Origin: Delphinus delphis
Taxonomy: Eukaryota > Chordata > Mammalia > Artiodactyla > Delphinidae
NCBI RefSeq assembly: GCF_949987515.2
Contig: NC_082683.1
Span: 126,814,582-126,878,581, forward strand
Length of the DNA: 64,000 nt
Direction: 5' to 3'
The notes below the pieces were generated by a model. That model did not search any database and was not told the DNA's origin. It worked only from the letters and a program-made list of their open reading frames with translations. Below, piece after piece: positions 1 to 12,116 of this stretch. Numbering within the stretch: the first letter of the stretch is position 1; every line of letters begins with the position of its first letter. The position numbers and the translations under genes are program-made.

Positions 1-120
1 TCCTGCCCATGTGGTCAAAGCAAGTCATGTGGCCAAGCCCAAAGTCTAAGAAGCAGGGAAATACGCTCCACCCACAATGAGCTTGTGGCAAGTGTATATA
101 GATGCAGGGAAAATGGAAGG
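1..120. repeat. Old interspersed repeat fragment (unnamed)
   Basis: The motif around the GTCATGTGGCCAAGCC string and the following 'gggaaatacgctccaccc' resembles the end of a common, old mammalian dispersed repeat that I recognise but cannot name. It runs off the left edge of the window. A related but differently preserved copy seems to lie near 21.9-22.3 kb. Confidence is low because no search was run. Confidence 0.35.
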
Positions 121-1195
121 ATTGGGGTCATTTAGTCTACAAACCGGAATCACCCCAACCCTAAAAAAAGGTGCTTTACATGAAGAGTTTGAACTTTATT
201 AAAATGATTTTTCTTCCTCACTCTTTACATTATCATCAAGGTTCTAAATCCCTTCCACTTCTCCCTTGGCCAGAGTCCAGAATTCTCTCTTCTCTTCATT
301 TCCTGCCTCAAATTGGAAACTTTCTCCCCTTATTGCTTATCAAAGTATGATCACTTTTTGTGCTGTATTTTCTTCATAATTCTTTGGGAACCAATCTGTA
401 TAGCATTTTATTGAACAAATAATATTAATATTTGTGGTACTGCCTGTTTACTCCCCGTAAATAATAAAGGTTATAGGGTGTGTGCACACACATGCACGCA
501 CACACCCACACCCACAAACTACAGAGAGTAGTCAAAAAGAGGAAAAGTTAATTATTGGGTGGGGTTAATCTGAATGACTTCATGGAGAATTTGAATACTG
601 AGTATAGTTTTGAAGGAAATTACCAAGCTTCTTAAGGGCTTAATTACTCAAAAAAAATTTTTTTAATAGTCCAAAATTCCAATTGCACTCACTGTCCATG
701 TGATGAGGAAATAGATGTGTGGACTGATGAGTATTTTGCTCTTGTACTTGTTATTCATCACAAGCCTTTGTCCAGCCTTCTCAACAACACAGACTATTAG
801 GGTAAAGGCAAGTGAGTGAGAGTAGGGATAGCTCACACCTAACCCATCGCCACAACTAGACAGAGCTTAGAGCCCATGCAACTTTCGGGCGGTGGTGGTC
901 AGTGGTACGGTTCATGAGTGTCCTCTGTGTCTCTCTCCCCATATGTGCACACGTGTGTGTACATATAATAAAAAGTAAACTTATGCCGTGCTTGTTGATT
1001 AATTAATACCAATCGATGATCAATAAATTGTATCATATCTGCCAGATTGCTGCTCTCATCATTAGGAACTATTAGTACATCCAAAAGTATATGTGTTTGA
1101 GTCACTAAGGTGATGTATTGTACAGTTGCTTTACTCTTCTCTTTCTAAACCCAAGTTTAAGGTAATAGGGTAGAAGCCTCTTCTTGGGTGAAGTA
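121..1195. other. Unannotated AT-rich stretch with a short CA/GT-rich tract
   Basis: No gene, exon or repeat family was recognised here. A short imperfect alternating purine-pyrimidine tract (GT then CA repeats) lies at about 480-516. The small open frames are not supported by splice signals or similarity. Confidence 0.5.
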
Positions 1196-1400
1196 CCCCT
1201 ACTCAGTGTTTCTATGCCACCCTGACTACCCTTCATCATAGCATTTACCATCCTATATTGCAATTGTTCCCTTGTCTTTCTATCCACCATTTGATCATAA
1301 GCTCTAGGAGGGCAAGTAAACAATTGTATCTGTTCATCGTTTTATCTCCTGGTACAGTACCTGTCATGTGTTAGATGCTCAATAAATAAGGAAGTATTTA
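1196..1400 (+). repeat. L2 LINE 3'-end fragment
   Basis: The stretch contains the decayed hallmark end of L2. A 'taagctctaggagggcaagtaaa' type segment is followed by 'cctggtacagtacctgtcatgtgttagatgctcaataaataagg', matching the L2 consensus ending (clear interval, 'gcctggcacatagtaggtgctcaataaat'). Only the last couple of hundred bases survive. It is ancient and non-functional. Confidence 0.65.
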
Positions 1401-2859
1401 TTCAGAGAAATAAACACCGTTCCAATATATTAAAAAAGGACAAGTGAAGCATTTTGTAACTTGCCAAAGTTATATAACTTCTTATAATTGTTATAATCTC
1501 CACTAAAATTACCTAATGAGAAAAATTACAATAAGCAAACCCCAAATTATGAATGTACCAGCCCAGGCAATCTGATGAGTTTGCATATTTTCTAATTTGG
1601 GGGTTTTATGTATAGATCTCAACATGAATGTATTCAGTGTATACATGACAACATGGGCTACAGGGCATATACACATGCTTCATGGTGGGGGGCAGGCCTG
1701 TATCCACTGCCTACACACGGACAGACAACCACATGAGGGACAGATAAGCTTGGAGTTAACATTGAGATGGTTTCACTATGAAAGCTCCTCAAAGTTGTAA
1801 TATAGAACTGAGATTCAAGTGCAAAATAAAATACAAGTCTTACCAGAAGGGGAAAAAAGCAGTTTTTCTCTGCATTAAAAAAATGAGAAGTCTTTTTTAT
1901 TTTCCCCCTGAATGATAGGACCATAATGATTCAATTTCTTTTGCACCAATCGGCATCAGCCGTGAGATCCAGACCTGGCACATGGAAATTTCAGCCTTAA
2001 GTCAAATATTATTTCAAAGTTAATGACAAAATCTATTTTTGCAGTGGTCTTGTTTAAAATATTTCCCCTTAATACTCTTGAAATGCTGTAATTGAAAGCA
2101 GTTATTTGAGATGCCAGTGCATACTTCTTTAATTATGTCCTGTACCATCTGTTTCCAATGAAACGGCAGTATCTGTTTGCAGTTACCAATCTTATGAAAA
2201 ACAGGCTTGTCCCGAAATAGATTGGAACTAAAACCAGAAAGCATTTCTTTCAGAGGCATCCTTTCAAGCCAATTAACTTTAATCATTATAGAAATGTTTA
2301 TTTCCCATCTTAGTCTCTCTTCACATGTAAATTCCTTCAGGGGAAAAGATCCCTTTTTGTGACTGTTTGAATAGTTCCAATTTGGGTTAATCAGAACCTG
2401 CTGGCCTGTTTATTTTCCAATTGTGAATGCTGGCAGATTTCTTGATGAAGGAGGCACAGAGTCCCCTAGGGGAGCAGATCTAGAAAAGCAACAGATACAC
2501 ACCTACTGGTCAGAGGAAGTTCGCTTAACCTCCAGGGTTCCATGCTTGACTCCATGTTGTCTTCTAGGGTGGGGACCAATGAAGTGATTTGATAGGTGGG
2601 AGACCAGGACTCCTAAGTTGCATCAGGATGAAGCCCATCTCCCCAAAGGAGCCAGACATTCTCTTAGACCACACACTCACATGTCATTCTCATACAAGCT
2701 GTAAGAAAGCTTGGTGACCTTGCAAAATGCAGCATCTGTGGTGGTGGCTTGTAAGTGGCATCACACTACCTAGGGAAGAGTTATTTCTAAATTGCTCTGT
2801 TCTTCAGGGAAATTTTCAATCCACAGGTCAAAAAAATGGTTCATGGCATGTTTTTGGAT
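1401..2859. other. No recognised feature
   Basis: I found no repeat family or exon here that I could defend. Two minus-strand open frames (about 1658-1924 and 2020-2286) have no recognisable domain and no convincing splice context, so they were not called as genes. Confidence 0.4.
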
Positions 2860-2889
2860 GTTATTATTAAATAGCTTCATTTGTCCATC

Positions 2890-3000
2890 AGAGAACTTTG
2901 ACTGATTTGTCCACTGATATATCCCAAATACCCACAACAAACAGTACCTGGGACAAATAGATCCTCAGTGAATATTTGTTAAATTTATTCCCTCTTCTAG
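2890..3000 (+). repeat. Possible L2/MIR-type 3' end
   Basis: A segment reading 'acagtacctgggacaaatagatcctcagtgaatatttgttaaa' resembles the conserved L2/MIR tail ('acagtgcctggcacatagtaggtgctcaataaatatttgttgaa'). It is short and diverged. Confidence 0.4.
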
Positions 3001-3234
3001 ACCATAACAATATGTTAATATAAGACGTATAAAATCTCTGCTCTTATGATGTCTTGGAGATGAAAACAAAAGGGTCAAAGACAAGACATATTGACCATGA
3101 GCACCTTAAAGATAGAATAGCAAGATCATCTCTGTGCCTAGAAGGTATCTGATGCAAAGGGTCTCGGTCAGAGTTGGTGTTTATTAAATATTTGGTTAAT
3201 TTAGCTCAGCAAGCATATGTGTCTTGGCCAACAC

Positions 3235-3445
3235 CTAAAAAAGCTACCATTTACTGAGCCTTTAATAAGTTCCATTCACTGTGATGAATGTTTTATACAC
3301 ATGAGCTCCTATGATCCTCAAAACAAACAAATAGACACCCTGTGAAATAGATATAAACTATTTCCAATGTTCAGATGCAGAGCTGAAGCTTATGTATGGT
3401 CAGTAACTTAGTGAGATTGAGCAGTTAGTAAATGCTAATCTGAGA
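3235..3445 (-). repeat. MIR SINE (antisense)
   Basis: In plus orientation the stretch reads as an antisense MIR. It has the 'catttactgagccttt' start, a 'cacatgagctcctatgatcctcaaaac' core, a decayed 'gaaactgaggcacagag' block and a closing 'agattaagaattcaggtc' part. This is an ancient tRNA-derived SINE, heavily diverged. Confidence 0.6.
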
Positions 3446-4461
3446 TTAAGAATTCAGGTCCATCTTAGTTGAAAGTCGATATTCATATGAGCTCTCTATT
3501 TTCTCACATGCAAAGCTCAAAGTGTCCAGGAAGGCCTCCTTCTAACACACCAAAGCTTAGGGATTTCATGGTCACATATTTTAAAAATCTGAAACCATGT
3601 TATCATTTGGGAAACAACAATTTCCATTCCCATTTCTCCCTTGAAGTTTCTGGAGTTGTACATTGACTGGACCTCCTAATAACAACATCCTTCAACTTTA
3701 GCTTCCTGAGCATCTGTAGCTTTTGGATCTTATGGGCTCCATCCAAGAAGATATTTTCCTTGTTTCCCAAGAATCATGAGGGTAAGTAATATATTTTTTT
3801 CTGTTTGGAATTGAAATGTGATCCTGTCACGTTGGATGAACTTGGCAGGCTTGAATTAAAAAAACCACCCATCTATCCCACGCTCTCTTCCTCTGATGAT
3901 TTAAATGGAAGTGTAACAAAATCCCTTAAACCTTCATAATTTAATCCCATCCCCAACTTTTCAGAAAGCCATCAGAATTCCTGTGGGACTGTCCAATGAG
4001 AGGCAGTACAGGATGATGCAACAATGGGAAATGTGGAGGGACGTGATGGAAAGTTGGGAAAGAGAACAGAGACACCCTAATTATGCAGGGGCTAAGCATC
4101 TTCACATAGTCACGCTAATGAGTGGCTTCCGATACTGTGTGGTCAAGGAGGAAGCTGGCCTCCATGTTCTCGAGCCTGACATGCAGGAGCTATGACTCAT
4201 GCTGGGTCTGTAGCAGACTAACAAGTTATGAACAAACTACTAGCACTACCTCTATATTAGAGTTGCTATGATCTATTTGTCAACTGTTCATTTATCACTT
4301 AATAATATCAATCACCACTTCTCAGTCTTCATGCACAGTGTACTAGATGTTACCCTAGCAGCAAGTGAGATGTATCTTTATTCAGAAATGTCCCATTTAA
4401 GTTCATTAAACACACACATACATAAATATGGGATGAAGATAAGAGCTCCCTCAAAGAAAAT
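3446..4461. other. No recognised repeat; contains one unexplained ORF (3965-4195)
   Basis: This is mostly unique-looking sequence. A plus-strand open frame of about 76 codons (3965-4195) directly follows a polypyrimidine-AG at 3964 and ends in TGA. It has no recognised domain, and I see no donor site or polyadenylation signal close by. It is not called as a gene; see findings. Confidence 0.4.
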
Positions 4462-5765
4462 AAGAATGTCAGAGTACAGGTCTTTTGCCTCCTTAGGCAG
4501 GTTTATCCCCTGATAAAAGAAACTGAAGATGACACAAAGAGAAGGAAAGATATGCCATTTTATTAGATTGGAAGAATCAATATTGTTAAAATGACTATAC
4601 TACCCAAGGCAATCTACAGATTCAATGCAATCTCTACCAAATTACCAATGGCATTTTTCACAGAATTGGAACAAACAATTTTACAATTTGTATGGAAACA
4701 CAAAAGGCCCTGAATAGCCAAAGCAATCCTGAGAAAGAAAAATAGAGCTGAAGGAATCAGGCTCCCTGACTTCAGACTATACTACAAAGCTACAGTAATC
4801 AAAACACTATGGTACTGGCACAAAAAGGGACATATAGATCAATGGAACAGGATAGAAAGCCCAGAAATAGACCCATGCACTTATTGTTGTTTAATCTATG
4901 ATAAAGGAGGCGAGAGTATACAATGGAGAAAAGACAGTCTCTTCAATAAGTGGTGCTGGGAAAACTGGACAGTCACATGTAAAAGTATGAAATTAGAATA
5001 CTCTCTAACACCATATACAAAAATAAACTTGAAATGAATTAAAGACCTAAATATCAGACCACATACTATAAAACTCCTAGAGGAAAGCATAGGCAAAACA
5101 CACTTCGACATAAATTTCAGCAACATCTTTTTGGATTCATCTCCTACAGTAATGGAAATAAAAACAAAAATAAACAAATGGGATCTAATTAAACTTAAAA
5201 GCTTTCGCACAGCAAAGGAAACCACAAACAAAACAAAAAGATTGGGAGAAAATATTTGCAAATGATGCAACTGACAAGGGCTTAATTTCCAAAATATACA
5301 AACAATTCATAAAACTCAATATCAAACAACCCAATCAAAAAATGGGCAGAAGACCTAAGTAGACATTTCTCCAAAGAAGACATACAGATGGGCAACAGAC
5401 ACATGAAAAAATGCTTAACATCACAAATTACTAGAGAAATATAAATCAAAACTACAATGAGGTATCACCTCACTCCAGTCGGAACGGCTATCATCAATAG
5501 TCTACAAATAAAAAATGCTGGAGACAGTGTGGAGAAAAGGGAACGCTCCTACATTGTTGGTGGGAATACAAATTGGTGCAGCCACTATGGAAAACAGTAT
5601 GGCGGGTCCTTAAAAAACTAAAAATAGAACTACCATATGATGGAGTTACCAGCAACCCCACTCCTGGACATATATCCAGAGATGCAACCCAGTGTTCACT
5701 GCAGCACTATTTACAACAGCCAAGACATGGAAGCAACCTAAATGTCCATCAGTAGATGAATGGAG

Positions 5766-5798
<33 letters not shown>

Positions 5799-6275
5799 AT
5801 GGAATATCACTCAGCCATCAAAAAGAGTGAAATAATGCCATATGCCACAACATGGACAGACATAGAGATTATCATACTAAGTGAAGTAAGCCAAAGACAA
5901 ATATCATATGCTATTGCTTATATGTGGAATATGAAAAAAAAGATACAAATGAACTTATTTACAAAACAGAAATAGATCCACAGGCATAGAAAACAAACTT
6001 ATGGTTACCAAAGGGAAAGGTGGGGGAAGGATAAATTAGGAGGATGGAATTAACATATACATACTACTATGTATAAAACAGATAACCAGTAAGGACCTAC
6101 TGTATAGCACAAAGAACTTACTCAATATTTTATAATAACATATAAAGGAAAAGAATCTGAAAAAGAACCTATCTATTTATATCTGAATCACTGTGCTGTA
6201 CACCTGAAACTAACATGACATTGTAAATCAACTATACTGCATTAAAAAGAAATAAATTAAAAAAAAGAATATCAG
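4462..6275 (+). mobile_element. 5'-truncated L1 with 5' inversion (twin-priming form)
   Basis: This is a cetartiodactyl-type L1 copy. Positions 4513-6264 are in sense orientation and carry the ORF2 C-terminal region (the stretch coding for '[12 protein letters not shown]'-like residues, then the Cys-rich tail region) plus the long 3' UTR ending in an A-rich tail. Positions 4473 to about 4510 are the immediately upstream ORF2 segment in reversed orientation. Flanking copies of AAGAAT(G/A)TCAG at 4462-4472 and 6265-6275 form an 11-bp target-site duplication with one mismatch, enclosing both parts as a single insertion. The reading frame is broken by many stops. No promoter or ORF1 is present, so it was dead on arrival. 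Confidence 0.93.
5766..5799. repeat. Compound (TA)n(CA)n microsatellite inside the L1
   Basis: About nine TA units are followed by about seven CA units. The tract sits in the L1 tail where sister copies carry only a short 'tatatatatacaatgg' (near 63.2 kb). It therefore appears to have grown from a seed within the element. Confidence 0.9.
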
Positions 6276-6334
6276 GATAGGGCAAAAGTCAGTGTGTTAA
6301 AACGAAAAAGCTAATAATAACAATAACAAAATTA

Positions 6335-6555
6335 ATATTTATTTAGTTTCTACTGTGTGCCAGGCACAACGCTAGAAGTTTCATAGTAACTTTATAAGAA
6401 CCCCTTTGAGATGAATATTCTTATCCCTATTTTACAAATGAGAAAATTGAGACTCAAAGAGACTAACATTAGGTTCCAGAGCTAGTAAACGATAGAAGCA
6501 GAATTCAAACCAGCTCTTCCTGACTCCAAAACCTCTGCTCTTTCCATATTAATGC
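6335..6555 (-). repeat. MIR SINE (antisense)
   Basis: Nearly the whole antisense MIR is readable. It has 'tttctactgtgtgccaggca', 'cccctttgagatgaatattcttatccctattttacaaatgagaaaattgagactcaaagag', and 'gccagctcttcctgactcc...ctctgctctttccata' matching the tRNA-related head. It is an old, non-functional, mammal-wide element. Confidence 0.85.
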
Positions 6556-8399
6556 AGTTTGTCTAAAGGATCATTAGTAGAGAATGTGGCACAGAAAATT
6601 TTGTTCTCAAAATTTCATTCATAGTGGATAACATAGATGGAGGTGGCAGAATTAGAGAAGGAAAAAAGGCATTTAAGAAATAAAATCTTCTACTTCACAA
6701 ATTTCCATGTCCTTTAAAGTCTTGAAAAAGATTAATTTTTAAGAATCAATTTTAAATTTTCCTGTGATAAGTGGAAATTTTAAATATATGCACTTAATAC
6801 TTATGAGAGCAATGAAATGAAGCATTGAAATTGCACCATCCTGAGCTTCCCTATGTAATCATGCCTCCATCGTTCAAGCTCCTGAGATTTAGTCCAATGG
6901 CAACAATGAAAACAGTCAACATGCCTGGTTACGATTCTCTCCAATATCACCCTTTAGGTCACTTTAAACTTGAGCCTTGTCAGCTTGTTTTACTGACCTA
7001 CAGGGAGTGTCCATTGTAACACATCAATGAGGAATCTCCAAACATTACTAAGACTGTCTTTTGGTTTTACTGAAGATGGTGGCAGAAGCAATGGCATCAG
7101 TTTTCCTATTCAGTCATCATAATCATTATCGCCAAATTAATATGCAAGTCATTTTGGGGGCTCTATATATTAGCTACAAATTTTCTATGCAGGAAACATG
7201 GTTTATATATAAATTGTAAATTTATCCAACTAATTTTTTGAAATAATTCCAATGAATTGGAACTGCTAGGACTAAGGATATCAAAAATTTATAGTTTAGA
7301 GTCCACACTAGATTTTCCCCTACTATATAGACAGGACCTCATCAATCTTGTCCCCCAGTGTTTATGTGGGTATGTTTCCTAAAACTGTACTAATGTTAAA
7401 AATTTAATCTTTGGTAATATGATATTACAAAGAAATTGCTTTTCTTCTGTTACTGTTAAGCTCAGTCATCTTCATATATGCTTAATCCTTACTAGTCACT
7501 TGTGCTATTTCATTTTTTTCTGTTTTTTTCATTTCCCTTGGTATACCAATGTCTTTGTTACTGGTTACTAAGAACTCATTTATGACTAAGGATGTTAACC
7601 ATTTGCCATGCAATGCAAATGAAATACCATATTTTATTGCCATCAATTTACTATGGTGTTTTGTATTTTGGTTGTGTACTAAAATAGAATCATGTTGTGT
7701 TTTTTAAAAAAAGTAAATTTTGTTCTGTTATGGAAGGAGATTGAGAAAATAGAGAAGTTAAAAACTTACCGTTGGATCCTGGAAATATTCCTGAACTGGA
7801 AATTAAAGTTCTATTTTCTGCTGCTTCACGAATTAACTTTCTACTTGGGTGAAGTCACTTCACCTCTCTGGGCTTTAGTTTTATCATGTATTCTATCAAA
7901 TTAAGGAGATGAATTTAATGCTGTTAAAGATTTCAGCGGGAAGTTTTGGTATCCAAATCTCACCCTACTCCTACCTCAGGGTTCTCTGTTGAAGGAGATA
8001 TTTCAGCAAGGCTAAATAACCAAATGGGAAATAATATGCCAGCATTTCAGGAGTGGAGCTCCTTGATTAAGTCATTCTAGAGCATCTTGGGCTTTGAGAC
8101 TATATTGGGCCTTCCTTTCCCTACTCCCATCTAGCATGACTGGATCTGGGTAGCATATTCCAAATTTACATAAATAACTAACCTCATGGGTAATAACAGA
8201 CAACTTGTCTCAGCCATCCAAGTGCAAGGAAACATTAGGTCAAAGTGTGGGTGAACTTTCTCTTCTGAATGGACCAAGGCAGAAGTAGGGGATGGAAAAG
8301 AAGAAGAAGAGAAGAATAATCTCTCTCCTCCAAAAATGACTTCTAAGGTCATTCCTGGTATTAAGCGTCCATGGATTGATGAAGCCACTGCCTATTAAA
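6556..8399. other. No recognised feature
   Basis: About 1.8 kb of AT-rich sequence in which I could not identify any repeat family or exon. Scattered short ORFs lack support. Diverged old repeats may be hidden here. Confidence 0.4.
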
Positions 8400-8650
8400 A
8401 AACCAGGGCTAGGGCTTCCCTGGTGGCGCAGTGGTTGAGAGTCCAACTGCCGATGCAGGGGACACGGGTTCGTGCCCCGGTCCAGGAAGATCCCACATGC
8501 CGCGGAGCGGCTGGGCCCGTGAGCCATGGCCGCTGGGCCTGAGCGTCCGGAGCCTGTGCTCCGCGACGGGAGAGGCCACAACAGTGAGAGGTCCGCATAC
8601 AAAAAAACAAAACAAAACAAAACAAAAAAAATCCCCCCAAACCAGGGCTA
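8400..8650 (+). repeat. CHR-type tRNA-derived SINE, short form
   Basis: The SINE body (8412-8638) begins GGGCTTCCCTGGTGGCGCAG and contains a tRNA-like Pol III A box (TGGCGCAGTGG) and B box (GGTTCGTGCCC). The GC-rich short-form tail is followed by an A-rich (AAAAC)n tail. A perfect 12-bp duplication, AAACCAGGGCTA, flanks it at 8400-8411 and 8639-8650. This is a non-autonomous element mobilised by L1-type machinery. Open frames on both strands within it are artefacts of its composition. Confidence 0.96.
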
Positions 8651-9180
8651 ACATATAATGACTATCATTCAAACTGAGACATGTAGTGAAATTGAGGATT
8701 ATATATAAAGAAATGAGAATGAGGTTAAACGCAGAGTTTTAATCAGGACAATAGATATCAGAAGACAATGGCATAATATATTTAAAGTGTTAAAGGAAAG
8801 TCAGTAAACCTAGAATTTTTCAGTCTGCTTAACTATTATTTAAGAGCCGAGGGGGGAAACACAGTTTATCATACACAGTCTCTCACTGAAAAAGTTATCA
8901 GAAGATGTGCTTCATGACATTATCACTTTTTTTAACCATGAAGCACGGTGTAGCATTATACCAGGTTAAGATGGAAAGGAGAAGCAGGGGTACAGGTTTT
9001 CCCTCTCAAAATACCTAAATGAACAAAAATATTTTGAAAAGGCCAAAACTATAAATAATACATATGTTGTGTGTGTTTAATGAAGATAAATTGTTACATT
9101 ATTAATATAGTTTACATGTGGTCCTACAGGTAAAGAGGATAGACTTAAAATTTTTTCACGTCCATTCCAAGGCCTGAGTA
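8651..9180 (+). repeat. Ancient L1/HAL1 ORF1-like remnant
   Basis: The stretch near 8750-8830 ('cagaagacaatggcataatatatttaaagtgttaaaggaaagtcagtaaacctagaattttt') matches the C-terminal ORF1 region of old L1/HAL1 elements ('gaagacagtggaataatatcttcaaagtgctaaaagaaaa...cctagaattcta'). The rest is diverged and AT-rich. Confidence 0.55.
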
Positions 9181-10619
9181 AAAACAACTTAAACAAAGCA
9201 TTGTGTTATCTGAATTTTACAGTTGTATGTATGTGTCTATGTATAAAATTATCTGTTTCTATAAAGGGAAATTGTACAATCCAATATAATTTATTTTAAT
9301 CTAGTTCAATTCGTTTATACCAATTCAGTCCAGGTCAGATCAGCTCACTTAAATTTAATTGAATACAACTGCTTGCTCTAATCTTGGTCCACTTTCATAT
9401 TAGTATGAGAAAGTAAAAATCCAGCCCCAGATAATAGCTCTCTGTTGCCAGTGTTTGTTCTAGCCACCTTCCCAATTCCCCTTTACTCACTTGACTAGCT
9501 TTTTCCATTTCTCATCTTCTGAATCTTTGATCTTTTGGCTTTGTGGCCCTGATCCTATTACCTGCTTTAGATCTCTCTTTATTTTGACAACTTATTTGGA
9601 CCAGTTTCTGTGTCCTATTAATTTTAGTCTGTTGACTTCTTATGATCCGTTCAAGTTTGATGACTTTGCAAGTCAAAATAAGAGACACTTGGTTAAAGAC
9701 TAGTTCTAAAAAAAGTCACCAGACTATGAGACTATATGTTGACCTCCCCACAAATTTAAAATGCACTACTGTGCAGTGAGACATAAAATGGGAAAGAAAG
9801 ACCATGTATATTGTGAACTAAAAAGACAATGATGCCTCAACTTGTTCACCTCTGTGCTTCTTTGTCCTTGATTCTTTATACCCATAGCTTCCCCTAACTG
9901 GATAGAGCCCAAAAGGCTAACCCAACCTAGAACTCCTTTTATGTGTGCCAATGCAATTCCCAAACGCATTGGGAGAGGCAGGCGCATAAATGAGGCCCAG
10001 CATCAGTCCAAAGTTCTAAAAATAAATAACTTTCCAAATAGTTCAAAGAGATAAAGAAGGCAGACAGGCTCTATATGGCTGGTAAAAAGTTGGCATCAAG
10101 GGCAGATGATGGATTTGAACTACGGTTTGCTGTATTTTTATGCTTTGAGTGACAGCGTAAGTATCTTCCTGCTATTCTTGGCAAGGCAAAAACTCAAATT
10201 TTGCCTTTGGTGTTTTTTTCCTTACTTTATTATTTTTTAAACTGTGGTAATGCAAAACTGAGAAAAAGCATTAAGTCATCCTCTCTATTGCTCTGGCCAA
10301 AGAATTACTTCCTATGGTGTGTATTCTAGGACTTCTATGAACTAAACTAACCTTAAATTATGGTAATGTTTTCACTACTTTCTCTGGGACATGTCTCCCA
10401 AATCTAATGATTATTATTATGTATTAGATATTTATTTCTGATGCTGGTTTCCAAATTTTCTACTCATATTTCTCTGAGCTACATGTATATTATTCAGTAA
10501 TCATAACATGGGGTTACAGCCTTCATATTAAGAAAGGCATTTAAGCATTTCCTCAGTTAATGTACTGAGAGTGGGGATAGGTACATATAGAACTTATACA
10601 TATAGGTACATATAGAACA
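9181..10619. other. No recognised feature (weak MIR-like patch near 10.08-10.16 kb)
   Basis: No defensible gene or repeat was found. Around 10.08-10.16 kb, the 'gctggtaaaaagttggcatcaagggcagatgatggatttgaac' string is reminiscent of antisense MIR ('ctagtaagtggcagagctgggatttgaac') but is too short to call. Confidence 0.35.
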
Positions 10620-10621
10620 TA

Positions 10622-10835
10622 TAGAACTTGCGCTGCAGAGCCCACGTGCCACAACTACTAAAGCCTGCGCACCTAGAGCCCGTGCTCCACAACAAGAGAA
10701 GCTACCGCAATGAGAAGCCCATGCACCACAACAAAGAGTAGTTCCTGCTCGCAGCAACTAGAGAAAGCCCGCGCAGCAACGAAGACCCAACGCAGCCAAA
10801 AATATAAATAAATAAATTTATTTATTAAAAAAAAG
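10622..10835 (+). repeat. CHR-type SINE, long form, 5'-truncated
   Basis: This is the tail half of the longer CHR form. It has repeated 'gtgccacaactactaaagcc' / 'gtgctccacaacaagagaag' modules, then 'aacgaagacccaacgcagccaaaaatataaataaataaat'. The tRNA-like head with its Pol III boxes is missing, so the copy is incomplete. It is older than the short-form copies nearby. Confidence 0.88.
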
Positions 10836-11285
10836 TGAATGTTCAAAGCAACTTTGTTCATAATAATTAAAAAGCTGAAAATAACGCAAATATCCGTTAA
10901 CCGATGAATGAACAAACTGAGGTATATCCATGCAGTGGAATACTACATACAACACGGCTGGACCTCAAAAAAACAATTATGCTGAGTTAAAGAAGCCAGA
11001 CACAAATGAGTATAGTTTGATTTCATTTAATAGTGTGATTTTCATTCAACTGTTCTGTAATAGTGAAAACAAATCTACAGTTCCCTGGGGTGTGGCAATG
11101 GGTGGTTAGCAGGAATGGACTGTGAAGGGTCAAGGAAAGACATCTCTGGTGTGATGAAAATGTTCTACATCTTGGAGAGGATAACAGTTACATGGGTATA
11201 TACATTTGGACAAACTCATCAATCCTTAAATCTGTCCATTTCATTGATATAAATTATACTTTAACTTTAAGAAAAATTTATAATG
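10836..11285 (+). repeat. Old L1 (L1M-type) 3' end
   Basis: The L1 tail is recognisable. It has 'actttgttcataataattaaaaagctgaaaataacgcaaatatccgttaac', 'gcagtggaatactacat' and 'ggtatatacatttggacaaactcatcaa...aattatactttaac'. It is 5'-truncated and diverged, with no coding capacity. Confidence 0.75.
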
Positions 11286-11904
11286 AAAAAATTCATACTA
11301 TAATTTTGCTCTTTGATCTCATCTCTCCATATATGCCTACCCCATATTTTTTCACTCTTGGTGAGTAGTTGAGTATAAAATTAAATTTTATTTACTTACA
11401 AAGTTTGTGGCCCTCTTTATTTAACCACAAGTATGCATTTAGTACCCACACCAGGCATTGTTATGTGTCCTGGAAATACAGCAATGATTTTTTCCCAGGG
11501 ATCAGCCTAGAATCATCTTCAAAGAAGCCAATCTGACAGGGGCTGTAAACCAGAGATGTACTTGGCCAGCCAGAGGAAATGCTGACTACATTAAGGGAAC
11601 TCTTGATAATAAAAATTGGAGTTTTGATTATTAAATGAAATTAGACAAAATAATTACTGAAATAAGTTTCGTGAGTAAAATCACATTTGAGAGTAACCAG
11701 AGAAGTCATGAGACCTGCTCTAGGTTTCATCCAAGAAGTGGGGAAGAGCAAACCCCAGAAAGACAATTTTACCTAGTAGTGTAGGTAAAGGATAAAGACT
11801 GTTGTTAATATTGGTGTTAGTATTAATGGTGATAGTTGACTTGTTTATTTTGCACTCTATCAAGATCTACTCTTTCAATATAAGTTATTTTCTGTTCATT
11901 CCTC

Positions 11905-12116
11905 ATAAAAGCATTGTCCAATAGAACTTTCTGTAATGATAAAAATATTCTAGAGCTGAGCTGTCCAATTTGGTAGCCACTAGCCACATTTGGCTACTCA
12001 GCACCTGAACTGTGGCTTGAATGACTAAGAAACTAGATTTTAAATTTTATTTAGTTTTATCAATTTAAGTTTAAGTAGCCATCTGTGGCTAGGGGCTACC
12101 ATATTGGACAAGTTAT
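11905..12116. repeat. hAT-type MITE (MER3/MER58-like), ends inverted
   Basis: The segment 'attgtccaatagaactttctgtaatgataaaaatattctagagctgagctgtccaatttggtagccactagccaca...' reads back near its other end as 'gtagccatctgtggctaggggctaccatattggacaagt'. This is the typical inverted structure of a non-autonomous Charlie-group hAT transposon. The exact family name is uncertain. Confidence 0.7.

Noticed and set aside
8412..8490. tRNA-like A and B boxes (and at each other short-form SINE copy)
   Set aside because: They belong to the tRNA-derived SINE head, which lacks a complete tRNA fold; not called as tRNA genes.
8131..8672. Long overlapping open frames on both strands
   Set aside because: They follow the GC-rich CHR SINE body. 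Nearly the same peptides recur at every SINE copy (14.1, 16.5, 21.0, 22.8, 29.3, 39.9, 50.8 kb), so they are composition artefacts.
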